Assembly (NCBI RefSeq): GCF_014805625.2
Contig: NW_023998564.1
Coordinates: 2,638,680-2,702,679 of the forward strand
Direction: 5' to 3'
DNA: 64,000 nt
Origin: Glossina fuscipes
Lineage: Eukaryota > Arthropoda > Insecta > Diptera > Glossinidae
The position numbers and the translations under genes were made by a program. Positions 1 to 11,440 of the stretch are shown here, one piece after another. Numbering within the stretch: position 1 is the first letter of the stretch; each line of letters begins with the position of its first letter. The notes below the pieces were generated by a model. It searched no databases, was not told the DNA's origin, and saw only the letters and a list, made by a program, of their open reading frames with translations.

Positions 1-80
1 TCCAGACATGTACATGTATTTGGTTAGACCCATACTCGAGTATGCCTCAGTTGTGTGGTCTCCTTCATATAGGTGCTACG

Positions 81-90
81 NNNNNNNNNN
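81..90. other. Assembly gap (10 N)
   Basis: Ten Ns interrupt the LINE ORF. Copies elsewhere in the window carry about 45 residues between the two flanking motifs, so the true gap is probably near 140 bp. Confidence 0.95.
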
Positions 91-676
91 CTTGGCTTTT
101 CCTTTGTATACAAAGTAATAAATGGTCCTATTGACTCTCCTTTATTGCTTGGTGAAATAAGCTTTAATGTCCCTAACCGCTTCTCTAGGCATTTTATCCT
201 GGTTAAGCTTAATCAGTGTAAATTTAATTATGAGCTGTTCAATACGCTCAGAGTTGTTTGCAAGAACCTAAATGACGTCTACCACTTATTCTCGTTATCG
301 GACTCTTTAAAGTCCATTAAAGCGACATTGCTTAATACGCGCGATTTACCTATGTCGTATTTAAACTAGCTTTTATCCTTAAAAAGTCGTTACGTTTCGA
401 AAGTGAATTATTGTCAATTTATTATTGGTTGCCAGGCTTATGTATGTTTGCGATGGCTTAGGGGTTCATTTGCAATTTGGTCCTGTACCGGTTGCAAGTG
501 TGCTCCTATGCTGATAGTGTACATGCTTTTTTTTTTTCTTTTTCTTTTTTTTTTTTTTCTTCTTATTTGTTTTATTATACTTATACTCAATTTTATTGTT
601 AATTAATATAAGTTTTGCATTAAGAGCCAATTGAAATCGACTGTTATTTGTTTAGTTGAGTTTCTAGTATAAGTGG

Positions 677-727
677 AATAAATACAATAAAATAAAAATA
701 AAATAAAATAAAAATAAAATAAAAAGA
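677..727 (+). repeat. TAAAA-type simple repeat (LINE tail)
   Basis: Successive TAAAA and TAAAAA units form the 3' tail of the LINE. They end 22 bases before the splice acceptor of the sialyltransferase exon. Confidence 0.85.
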
Positions 728-749
728 TTTACACGCAATTTCCTTACAG

Positions 750-2720
750 GTTGTCACTAAAACTGAATTTGATTTTGCGCATGCGCCGATTTTTCAAAAT
801 GTCACAATTGCTGCTTGGGATCCAGGCAAATATAATGCATCTCTGGAAGATTGGCTTACAACCTCCGATTATGATTTATTTTCAAATTATGAAATTTATC
901 GTCGTCGCTATCCGAAATCACGTGCCTTCCTCGTGAATCCCCACTCGATTTGGCGTTTATGGCAGAGTTTACAAACATTTGCGGGTAATCGACTTATACG
1001 TAAAAATCCACCTAGTTCCGGCTTTATAGGTATTGCAACATTAAATTAATAGTCATATTACTTTTTAATTTTATATGTTTATAGTCAATTTTATTTTACA
1101 TATCTATTCTACCTATATTTAACATAGCATGCTCTGCAATTTAACACATCACTCAACCGTCTTCGGTCTGACACATATATGACAGCACTGTTGAAATGTG
1201 CCAAAGTTTCGAAGGTTAGTTTACAAATCGTATAGCCCTTCAAGAGTGTTGCCACATATGTGTCAGCCCGAAGATTTATTGAGTAATGCATTTTATCTTA
1301 CACCGGGTCATTTGAAAAGTTTTTAACCTGACATGTAGACAACATATGTCGTGCAATCGAAATATTTAGTTAGCCAACTCAAGCAGAAGCCGAGCTTATT
1401 TAAAAAAAAAAAAAAAACAGAGAATTTGAAAAGTTGGGCGGCGAGTATATGCGGACAGTGTTGATTCATATGACCTGTATCGAATATAATATTTAAAAAG
1501 GTAAAACATACAGTGAACATATTAAGGGATAGTTCTGCCTCATAAGGCTAGTAAGCAAGGGATAAACAATATGAACATTTAATTAACATGGGTTTGTCTA
1601 ACCAGTGTATGTGAATTAAATGTTCATATTATTTTGTCTATTTAGACAAACGGTAATAGATATCAATATAGTTTTTTTTCTATATAAGGTGTTGCATTTT
1701 TATTTAAAAATGCTTTCCTATTAATGAACGACCAATTTTTAGTCACTTTTCACATACATTTGTATGAAATAAAGACATGGAGTGTTTGTGGGATATTGGA
1801 GCTAACCAAGGGCTCCACATAATTTCAAAGAAAGGGGTTGAATAAAATTATATTGTGGCAAATAGGTGTTTGGACCATATCGTCAAAGTTGAATTCATTT
1901 AATTCTAATTCGCTAAACGAAGAAGCTGTTGAACGAATTGATGTGCACATGCTCTTACAGAGAACATGGAATAAAAAATTAGTTAAAAAACCTCTAAAAA
2001 CCAATTTGTGACTTTAAACTAATAGACTTAAGCTGTAGCTATTAAGTTTAAGTTTCTTGCACTAGTTAGACTGCGAAGTTTTTAAATAATCTGATATGTG
2101 ATTGTGTAATCTTTAATCGTCAATTGATTGTGTGAATCACTTTGAACAAACCTTTATTAACTGATGTGAAATAACGAAAATTGTTCTTATAGGTCTGGCT
2201 TTACTTCTTCCTTATTGTTCCGTTGTACATTTCATCGAATATATACCATCAACACGTTTAAACGGTCGTTGTCATTACTACAGCAAAGAAGTAAATATCA
2301 TTTTTTATTTTACTTATATGAAATTAATTGTATTCGTAAAAAGAAAACCAAAAATGCTTGCACATAACTGTCGTTTACTCTCAATATGTTGCCGTTTTGA
2401 GATATAAAAAAAAGTTAATAAATAAATAAATAAAAACAATTTACAGCATTTGTATTGTATATGTATGCACATGCTTCATGCATATACTTTATATGCGATC
2501 CACTTGTTAGTAAAATGTATTTTATATTTGTTTTTATTTCTATCCCTTTCCGCAGATAAATTCGGCATGCACGTTTGGCTCGTGGCATCCATTGGCCGCC
2601 GAAAAGCTGATGGCACTTGACATGAATATTGCCGACGATATATCTGTATTTCAATATGGCATTTTGCGTATAAAGCGTCCAAACAAATTATTGTGCGGTT
2701 TTAATTTTCTCGGTTATTAA
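750..2720 (+). CDS. SiaT: Beta-galactoside alpha-2,6-sialyltransferase (SiaT/ST6Gal type), last three coding exons
   Basis: Exons 750-1029, 2193-2290 and 2556-2720 join in frame (phase 1, then phase 0; GT-AG borders) to give the C-terminal 180 residues and a TAA stop. The match to the CAZy GT29 family rests on sialylmotif S (NPPSSGFIGLALLLPYCSVV, split across the first junction), motif III (RCHYYSKE) and motif VS (HPLAAEK with its catalytic His). The upstream segment from WDPGKYNASLEDW to PHSIWRLWQSL parallels vertebrate ST6Gal. These enzymes are Golgi type II membrane proteins that transfer sialic acid from CMP-sialic acid to terminal galactose/GalNAc; the single insect enzyme acts mainly in neurons. 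The N-terminus, membrane anchor and sialylmotif L lie left of the window. All visible key residues are intact, so I regard the gene as functional. The gene symbol follows Drosophila. Confidence 0.92.
1151..1284. repeat. Imperfect inverted repeat (45-bp arms) in the SiaT intron
   Basis: Arms 1151-1195 and 1239-1284 are reverse complements. The core 36 bp (1160-1195 against 1239-1274) agree at 31 positions, around a 43-base centre. It could be a short MITE or a folded intronic RNA. No duplicated target site is clear. Confidence 0.75.
1568..1630. repeat. 22-bp-arm hairpin in the SiaT intron
   Basis: Positions 1568-1584 are a perfect reverse complement of 1614-1630. The pairing extends through 1586-1589/1609-1612 with one mismatch, leaving a 19-base loop. 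The length and loop resemble a small pre-miRNA, but a palindromic transposon relic is equally possible. Confidence 0.7.
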
Positions 2721-2801
2721 ATCCGAAGCACTATCATCACAAAAATATTCTGTCGTCAATGCAGCACACCTTGTCTATAAAATACTGAATTCAATAGTGC
2801 T

Positions 2802-2807
2802 AATAAA
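2802..2807 (+). terminator. Polyadenylation signal of SiaT
   Basis: AATAAA lies 82 bases after the SiaT stop codon, a normal distance for a short fly 3' UTR. Confidence 0.6.
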
Positions 2808-2809
2808 AA

Positions 2810-5150
2810 CAGAAAAGAAGCGAAGATTCAGTCAGTACTACAATGAATGCTTTAATATCTCCGAAAAGTGGAAACTTAATGAAATTAAATTTATTTCCAT
2901 ATTTCGCTTTTATGTTAACTAGATTTACTATTAATTACAATTGGTATGTAAGAGATTTTTATCATATTTCGATTTTAAGCATCAAAAGCTTTAGACCTTA
3001 AGTTTACTTTTATAATTTTAAAATATTACTGGTTTGCCGCTTGGCTTACAAAATGAATTGAAAATTAATGCTAGCTTTTAGCAACTTCATCTATTGTGGG
3101 TGCCCAGCCACTGGAATATCAAGATTGTCACTGTATTGGAATCGTCACCAGTGATTTTTATATAACTAAACCAATTAGAAACACTTAACCCACCTTTAAG
3201 TACCCTGCACCACACTAAAGTTATTCACATAACGATTTTTAAAGACAAAACACGTTATATGCGACGTGACGAAGAAGTAGTCCGATTCGAACCATTTTTT
3301 AATAGCGTTCGTCCCTTGGCCGAGACAGATCAGTGTATCAAACTTCATTGCAATAACTCAAAAATCTCAATCTTAATTTAGTTGTCAAAGATTTTTTATT
3401 TTCCAGGGGCTCTTGCGTCCATCAAAACAAATCACAAATTAAATAAGGTTTTGTCACCATAAAAGGATCTGTTGTCATGAGAGATCCCATATGATCCAAA
3501 TTACTTATGATCGATTTATTAAGCATAAATATTCCTCATAAAACAATACTTTTAGCCTTATTTTTCATTAGAATCCTTATGTATCTTGGGATACAAAAAA
3601 GAGACTTACGCTCGCTGAGGTTAATTTTCACGTTCACGAACGTATTTTTATCAAAAACAAAATTTCATCTAAAAATATTAAAAGTTAAGCCTTTTTACCA
3701 TATCAAAACTCAGTGTCCGTGAAGCTGTGGGCTTCAAGGTTGATACTCGCCTGTATATCTTCGCTCGTACGCCTTTTGATTACGAGATATAATAGATTTT
3801 GCTCTAAACAATGCTCTTTGCATTATTCGGTATACGAAATTTAAACGGAGGTTCGAATTTTCCCACAATCAATTGAACTTTATATCGCTTTAGCAAGGCT
3901 CGTGCACATTCAACACTTGACGAAGAGAATTTTAATAATTTCCAAATCATTTTAAATTTGGTACTTTTCCATAACTTAACACAAACTGAAGTGTCAACAG
4001 GACTTCAAGGAAATACCCGGAACAAAAATCCAGTAGGAAGACCGCTTGAATATATTATGCCATAAGATAAGTCATATTCCAGCATATTGCAAAATTTATA
4101 ACAAAAAACATTACTTTACGTCAACTGCATAGTCATAACTCGCATAAGACCTTGATAACATAAACACATAATATATTTCTTAAGTGGTTGGAAATCTAAA
4201 TAGTGGGCCTCCTTTGTAATGCGTGATTAAAATATTTAGTGTTTATTTACTCTCTTTTATTTTAACAAGGAATAACAACAGCATTCAACGGCAGCACATT
4301 TAGGTTTTATTAAATTGAATGAAATGAAAAATTACTCGTTTCAATCAGTCACTATTCATCCGTTCATTAATGCTGTTAACATAACTACGCTTCTATAGAC
4401 TACTGAACTGAAAAGAAGTTTCGTTATTTTATGCCCACAAGTAGCGAATGTCGACTTTCGTCTTTCATCTTTAAGTGTTTTGCTAGTAAATATTATTGTT
4501 AACGGTTCTACGAGATGCCTATTCATTCTTAGCTATTGTTTCTCATTCGTTTATGTATTTTATTTGTATTGCCTTTTTTTTGTTCCTTGCCTTCTGCTTC
4601 TTCTTTCCAACCAACAAAAGGTAGCTACCTAGCTATGCAGTTAACAAAAGAAGGAAATTCGCATGCGAACCATATTGAAAGATAATCATATAAATAATCG
4701 TTAACAAATATGCGTTTCTTCGTTTTATAGATTATACACTATTTACGTGGATTCATAAATATTGCGGAACTCTAAACTTTACTAAAATAATAAAAACAAC
4801 GAATACGACGTAGCCTTGAGCAGACCTTGACAGCGGTTTGCACTTAGGGTGCAGTTAGCTAGCTAGTTGAAATATTAAGAAATCAAGCAAAATGTTTATG
4901 ACGTTTTCTTACACAAATTCAAACACTTGTGATATAAGAAGCACTTGAAATGGACCCACCTTTTATTATTCTGATCGCTTCTTAATCACTGTCTGAATCA
5001 CTTTCCGAATCTATTTAAGCTTATCTGCCTTTCCGCCCATCTTGTTTGCTTATCTTCACCGCGAGTGTGACCACTTCTTGGACCAATACTTCCCATATAA
5101 AGCCTTATCTTGAAGTTTGCTTAAATTCTGGGCGCTGCAAACGTATCATT
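2810..5150. other. Intergenic DNA with decayed dispersed repeats
   Basis: No gene is seen. About 3190-3400 and 4965-5060 resemble the dispersed fly repeat described at 36.86 kb (phrases such as GATTCGAACC and CTTGGCCGAGACAGA, and CTGATCGCTTC). About 3033-3050 matches the head of the SINE copy at 61.79 kb. Confidence 0.5.
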
Positions 5151-5770
5151 TACCCATTTATTTACTTACACATAAAACTCAACTAAAAGAGATTAACAGT
5201 CGAATCCAGTCGACTCTTAGAAATAAATCTTACAGTAATTATTACTAAAAACTAATATAAGGCGTAAAGAAAACAAAAAATAAATAAAAAATAACAATTA
5301 AATAATAGTTCATGAATAAATAAATAAGAAAGAAAAAAAAAAGCATATACACAGCTAGCACAGAAACATACCCACAACCGGCACAGATGCAAGTTGCAAG
5401 TGAACCCCTAATTGCAAACATGCAAATGCTTGGCAACCGATAAGTGTAACAAGTGCAAACAACACCAATTAATTTTCGAATTATAATGAAATGTTAAGAT
5501 TCAAAGTTAATTTAAACAGACTTTAAAGGATCCGATACTATATATATATTATTATATAAATTATATTTACATTGACTTAGCTTAGCGAAAATAAAGTAAC
5601 TAGAGGAGCGGAAACACCAAGAGAAAATCTATGTTTCCGAAGTAACAGTAAGGATAACAGAAACCTATTTTCATAAGGGAGAAAAGAGGCAAGCGGGTCC
5701 CAACCAAAAATCCTAAGGGCAAACAGCAAAAGGAATTGGAAACTGCTTTTATTCTAAAAATATAAAAAAT
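5150..5770 (-). mobile_element. LINE 3' fragment, second copy of the family at 1-727
   Basis: On the minus strand 5760-5600 translates as pieces of LLFALRIFGWDPL and PYENRFL, the same RT tail segment as in the copies at 12.5 and 42.2 kb. Then comes a 3' UTR (about 5450-5160) whose sequence matches 403-680 of the first copy, including the T-rich stretch and a TAGTTGAGTTT block. An internal part of the ORF is deleted. It is a dead, 5'-truncated copy. Confidence 0.75.
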
Positions 5771-5880
5771 GAATCACATCCATCCAACGTTATAGAGTAT
5801 AAAAATCTAATTCTTTTCCTTATTTTTAGAATCACGGTGATGGGTATAAAACATTCAGTTAGTTTTTCAACTTTTACCAA
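5770..5880. repeat. End fragment of dispersed fly repeat
   Basis: ATCACGGTGATGGGTATAAA recurs almost unchanged near 55.19 kb as the end of a longer repeat. Confidence 0.45.
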
Positions 5881-6224
5881 AAATAGAGAAAATCATATCA
5901 GAGCATTATAGTGGGATGTGGCCGACAATTTGAAAAAGAACTATATGAAATATGAGTGGGTACAACGCACTGGAATAGGACTGTGAATTCTACGCTTTCG
6001 TGATGGTTAAATGCTAGACTGCGGTATAGATAACTTTCTTGCCTTCTTTCTTAGATGCTTTCTTTTATCTACTTTTTCACAGACTGGGTTCATAACCGCA
6101 ACTAATGTTTTCAAATTTTCGTTTCAATTTTAACTGCTGTACTTAGTGCCCCATTAACTCAGTAGTACATCAATTGAACTGTCGGATATATATGTGAAAA
6201 ATTTTTCAACAATTTAACTTTCAG

Positions 6225-6232
6225 TATAAAAG
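6225..6232 (+). promoter_or_regulatory. TATA box of the CAP gene
   Basis: TATAAAAG lies 41 bases upstream of the start codon, which predicts transcription start near 6255 and a leader of only about 10 nt. An out-of-frame ATG at 6247 would then lie outside the mRNA. Confidence 0.6.
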
Positions 6233-6265
6233 GAAAGCGCAATTGAATGGGAATAAATCTACTCC

Positions 6266-7526
6266 ATGCGTTCAATTTTCTTCTTAACATTTTTGTTAAG
6301 CTTTTCCACTGAATTGGCCCATTCTTGGAAGTATTGCGGTGTGACAGGGTTAAAAAATCCTATGGGTGGAGACATATGCTTTGAGGGTACGGAGCATTCA
6401 TTTTGCAACCCCAAAGAACGCTTTGAAGAAGTAAGTAATCGTTTTATGTTCAATATTTCAAAAGAAGTTGTGATAATTTGCTTTTCTTTAGAAAGCACTA
6501 TACTTTAGTGAGCATATAGCTGCATTTGTTCCGACTACAAGGAAGTTTAAAAGAGTTGTATTACAAATTCACAATGAGTATCGTAACAACGTGGCCGGAG
6601 GAAAGGCGCATAGTAAGGCATCCAATAGTTATTTTCCTATAGCTGGAAGAATGCGGGAATTAGTATGGGACGATGAATTAGAATACAATGCAAAACTGCA
6701 CTTGGCTGCAGCAAAAATGATGGCTCATGACAATTGCCGTAACACGGTCCGTTACATATTGGCTGGGCAAAATTTGGTTAGAGTCGGAAAGAATATATAA
6801 ATTACCATTAATATGATTTTTCTATAGGGCTCTACTGCAACGGATAATAAAATGACTGTACTTGAGGCTGTTGTCGATCAATTGAAATTGATGTACAATG
6901 AGAAAGATCTTGTAACCGATACATCGAAATTCGCGGACAAGTTAAGGAGTGAAGAGTATGTATCACTTTGCGTAAAAATATTTTACGTACATGTTTACAT
7001 ATACGTGTTAACGTATAGTGTTCAAAGATCCGGTCATTTTACGCAATTGATGGGAGATAGAAACTCACGGGTTGGATGTGCTTTTGCTCTAGGACTTAAC
7101 TGTACTCATCAGTAAGTATATTTTTGCTAATACTATGCTTATAATGTAAGCAATTGTTTACCATTCATGCGAATATAATAACTTCTAGAAGTGAAAATTA
7201 TGGTAAATTTCTCCTCCATCAGTTACATAATTGTTCTTTATAAAGGAGCGAAAATATTTCGAAAGCATTTTGAACTTGAATCAAAAATAAATAATTTAAA
7301 AATTTACAGCAAGGGGGACGCGAAAGTCTATTCATATTGCTATTATTTGGCTTGTCACTACGATTTCTCGAATGTCTCGCGATGGCGCCTGTACAAAACG
7401 CATCCAAACACTCCGGGTGCTCATTGCAGTGAATGGAATGTCGGCATGAATACTGACCCTAGATACAGTCACCTTTGTGAAGCAACCCCAAAAGAACTAT
7501 TCGATTACTCTGATAAGAATGGTTAA
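6266..7526 (+). CDS. Secreted CAP-superfamily protein (antigen 5-related), five exons
   Basis: Exons 6266-6430, 6492-6776, 6828-6955, 7028-7111 and 7310-7526 join in frame to encode 292 residues and a stop; every junction is GT-AG. Residues 1-20 are a signal peptide. A Cys-containing N-terminal segment follows (WKYCGVTGLKN). The CAP domain then has IHNEYRNNVAGG (His82), the WDDELEYNAKLHLAAAKM helix, NCRNT, the AGQNL turn, the CAP1 signature SGHFTQLMGDRN (about 194-205, Gly where the family usually has Trp) and the CAP2 signature YYLACHYDFSN (about 232-242). Length and order fit insect antigen-5/venom-allergen-like proteins; many are salivary or reproductive secretions, and some bind lipids or scavenge. 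Function of this member cannot be read from sequence. It has its own TATA box and polyA signal and stands alone. The 72-base intron 3 is stop-free and in frame, so its retention would add 24 residues. Confidence 0.9.
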
Positions 7527-7579
7527 CTTGTGATCTGGTGACGTATGAGAAGATGAAAAAAAAATGAAAAAACGACAAA

Positions 7580-7585
7580 AATAAA
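7580..7585 (+). terminator. Polyadenylation signal of the CAP gene
   Basis: AATAAA lies 54 bases after the CAP stop, followed by a T-rich stretch at 7600-7610. Confidence 0.6.
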
Positions 7586-7609
7586 AAGAATTTATGCGGT
7601 TTTTTTTTA

Positions 7610-10600
7610 TAATTTAATTATGTGCTAGTCCATTCCGAAATTTACTTTTATTGTTTTTGCGACTTTTTAGAAGACATTTCGAATAAACATAATTAGTAAT
7701 CAAAAGCAATTTTGTTTTAATCCGTAAGTGGAAACGATTATTTTCCGCTCCGATTTTTTTTAACATCACATTACAATTTGTTGAGCACATCGTGTATAGA
7801 TGCACTATATAGGTCCTATTTTTCAAAGGTGCTAAAAATATATAGTTGCAAGCTACTTATTTATTATTTGAAACTACGAAATGTTAGCTAAGAGATTACC
7901 GAAACCGAACAATATTGGAAAATAATACATTACATTGCAGTTTTCAATAAAGTCGATAGCCTTAGATCTTTAATACTTTAAAATTTATATCTCATGCCAA
8001 AAGTATGAATCCATACTTGCACCGGTGATGACTTGAATTTGGTGGTGGCCCACTTTTCTACAGATTTGCTTAGCAACAGGAATCGGCAGGTTATGGCACT
8101 CACTCACACATATCAAAGAATTGATTTTTATTGCGAACAAGCAACTCCATGAACATATGAAAGATTGAATTGCGGTCACAAAGGTGACGCATGCACGCTT
8201 GCCGCGTAGTTTAGACACAATATTGAAGGATTAATCTGTTCGCAACTTGTTATCAAATAGTCTTAAAGGCAATAAAAAAATTTAATTGTTCAGATAAAAA
8301 TTTCATGAGAATCATTTTTAGTTAAAACTCTTTGCGCCAAACTGTACATAAAACTCAAAAGCATTGCAGACCAATCTTAAGCGATAATGAAAAACATCTA
8401 CCGTTCAATGTCCAAGCAGAAATGTCGAAGCGTTAATATGAGGGTCTCAACCACACTCTCTTATCTCCGGTATTTACATCACAACGAAAAAGCTGACGAA
8501 TTGCGAACAGCTTTGCATGGTATCTTCATGGGAGGGAGGAATCCTTAGTCCCACTAAACATACATTACGTCTAGCGTTACAATTACCACCTTATAGCCTA
8601 TCAACCTCAAGAGCAAAAATTTGTAAATTTCAGCTGCTCGATATTCCCACATGTTTATTTCGCCTTAGTCGCAATAAGATATTTTCTATCGGTGAAGCGA
8701 TTGATAATTTTAAGGCTTTTTTTATTTTCCAATGAAACTTTTTTTACGAAAAATGCAATAATTCTTGGAAATTATATTAAAATGTACATTTTTTCCACCG
8801 CTGTTTTAAAGTTACATAATATGGTATGAAGAGAGCATATGTTAATTGCTTGTTCAACATTACAGTCACGTTTCTCAACAATCAAGTCGTGAGTACGAAA
8901 ATATTTCAATCTTATCAAACAGCATGTAAGAGAAGAAAAAACAAAAGTATGGAACAAATTTCAAAAATGCAAATGTTGAACGATTTAGAACCGCTTTATT
9001 CTTTAGTTTATGTTGAAATTGGAAGATTTTGCATTAAGAGCACTTACTACTGACTTCTCAATAATTTGGCTTTTGTGATCTCTTCTCTCATTCTCTTGTT
9101 GGGCGGGTGGATTGCCTCATAATCGAGAAACACAGTTTTTAAGGGAACTTTCTTATTCCTATTACTTCGAACGTGGAATGTACAACGTAACATATGTTGT
9201 TGTCAATTCTGAATAAATGAACACTATTTTCACGCTATATTTCAAATTTTCCATCTAGACTTGCTTTAAGTTATCTGGTGTTCATGAGAATACATATTGA
9301 AATGTTACTTAATTTTGTGCACCCCATGTCAAAACTGTGTTCATTTTATTCAAACGTGCGCACAGTCCAAATGACTTTTTGGAGATCCAATAATGTAAAT
9401 CCACACATCCCTCCTCAGTCTAAATCGATTTAAGAATGATCCTCTCTTCGCTTAAGTAATATCTGATGATTGCAAACATTATGCAATATATTGACTTTAA
9501 ATTTTGCAAAAAATTGGAAACAGATTGGAATTGAAAATCGAGCAAATCGATTGAAGGACACGCCTAGACTACAACATGAACTTAAAACATCTGTGTGATC
9601 AAAAGCGAGAAAGTGGAGTTTTTTGTTATTACTCACAAGGTGGAAGAGCAATAAAAATTTTAATATTCTATGAGCTATTCAGTAGCTGGGATAAATGCGA
9701 GCACTTTCAGAGCTCTCTTCGATGCGTAAAAAAGAAGTAGAAATCTAAGTACACTCTTCGATTATATGTACAATATATAAAAGCAATTTCGTAAAAAAAT
9801 TGGCAGCGACAACACAAGAATGAACCGTAAATGGTTTTATAATAAATTTACATTTTTTGTCGATTTATCATGTATTCTAAAGACGTGAAACAGGCATTTT
9901 CCGCTATGAAAAAAAAAGAGAAGATAAAAAAATAAGTATTATATTTAGCTGTGACTGAATTTCTCATATCTACTATGCTTAAAAAAAAAAAATAGTAACA
10001 AAACGGAAATAACGAAATTTCTCTAGCATACAATAAGGACGGACGCGATCGATGTCTGCATTTTCATGTAAGATATAAGATTACCCATAGAACTATCTAG
10101 AAAGAAATTTCTATCGTTGTATCTGTTGCAATTTATGAGTAATGCATAAGAAATATACTTTTTTATGCTGTTTTATGTTGTATTGCATGTCCTTTGATCA
10201 ATTTGACTCAATTCCAAACAGCGTAACTAATACAAAATCGAAAACTTAACTTTAGCAATCGGAAACCTGTTTCTCACGAACAGACGGATACACAGACAGA
10301 CATGCCTGCATCGATCAAGAATTTGATACAAAACGAGAATATGTTAGTGGGCTCCGTGGCTTCTCCGTGGATGTTGCAAAACTTTTGAAAAATTAATTCC
10401 TCCATGCGTGTATACAGAGCAGCAAACAATTATAATACTTTGTGTTTTGTTGTTGTAACACCATAGGCATTGTGCGTTTACTTTCAAAATATTCATCAGG
10501 TGACGAAAGTCAATGACCAGAATCAAATAAAGTGCATAAGACAATAACGGTAATGTTTCTTGGGAACAGTATGACTTATGACTGCACCAAATTGCAATAA

Positions 10601-11440
10601 TAACAAAATTAATGACAGCGCTAAAATGATGAAAGAAAAGTCTTGTCAAAGCAGTTACAACTGAATTCTCATGGGTCTTCGGAAGATCTAAGAATTCTTG
10701 GATTTCTTTCATATATATTCTTATACGCACAAATCTGTAAGATTAACTAATGGTTAACTAATTCGGTAATAAGATACTATTGTAGAAAGTAAAAATCACA
10801 TCTTATCCTATTTCTCAAAAGAATGAACGAAGAGTGAAGAATATCATTTCTAAACCATTGACTTATGCGAAATTTATTAAAAATTTTTTGAGAAATGTTC
10901 AAAAATTCCGCTGATAACCTATTTAAAAGCATACGTGTCTGCATATACTTTATAATAATGTTTATATAAATATGTAAAAACGGAAAAAAATATTTTCAAG
11001 AATTTTCTTGGAATAAATAAATGGATAAGCTCAATGTCTCTAAGCACATACGGGATGATTCAAAATTCCGGATAAAATTGAAAACACATCTGGCATACTT
11101 AATATTATATACAATTTCTTTATCTTCAATGCAGTACAAAAACAGGAACGCACGTAATGAGTAAAGAAAAAAACTCTCCTATAAACGTTAAATACGCACT
11201 GTGATGCACAGTAAATATCCAGCATCTCTAACGCATGCATAAAATCTGCACACTGTTTTCTTTCCTAAGTCTTCTCCAATCAGCTTTTCAACAGAGGTTT
11301 TTAATACTGAATTTTTGCATGACCTTTTTTTATACGAAAATTTCAATTGACGTTCTGAATTATGCTCTAAGTTACTGCTTACGAGATGTTAAGGATTAAG
11401 CATACCGGTGTATAGTATTATTTATTACAAGCTTATCAGC
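7610..11440. other. Gene-poor AT-rich stretch
   Basis: No recognisable gene or repeat family. The longest open frame (minus 10730-10344, 128 residues with two hydrophobic segments) has no family features I recognise and is within what chance allows in sequence this long. Several A/T homopolymers occur. Confidence 0.5.

Larger units (their letters stand above)
1..727 (+). mobile_element. LINE (non-LTR retrotransposon) 3' end: RT C-terminal region, 3' UTR and A-rich tail
   Basis: The first 75 bases read as the end of a reverse transcriptase ORF (LVRPILEYASVVWSP, typical of Jockey/CR1-type LINEs). After the N gap it continues as YKVINGPIDSPLLLGEI and ends with a stop near 369. A 3' UTR with a T-rich stretch (530-565) follows, then an A-rich tail of TAAAA units (about 680-727). 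The same protein motifs recur at 5.2-5.8 kb (-), 12.5-13.4 kb (-) and 42.1 kb (+), and the 3' UTR itself is shared with the 5.2-kb copy, so this is one family. The element is truncated by the window edge and by the gap. Clade assignment is inference. Confidence 0.85.

Noticed and set aside
403..606. Small hydrophobic protein at 403-606
   Set aside because: The same sequence is found in the 3' UTR of the LINE copy at 5.2 kb; the hydrophobic end is a T-rich tract.
7185..7202. A 14-base micro-exon between CAP exons 4 and 5
   Set aside because: AG and GT borders exist, but including it breaks the frame of exon 5, whereas direct joining keeps it.
10344..10730. 128-residue minus-strand frame with two hydrophobic segments (receptor-like?)
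   Set aside because: No family motif, no splice or promoter support, and such a length is expected about once by chance in 64 kb of this composition.
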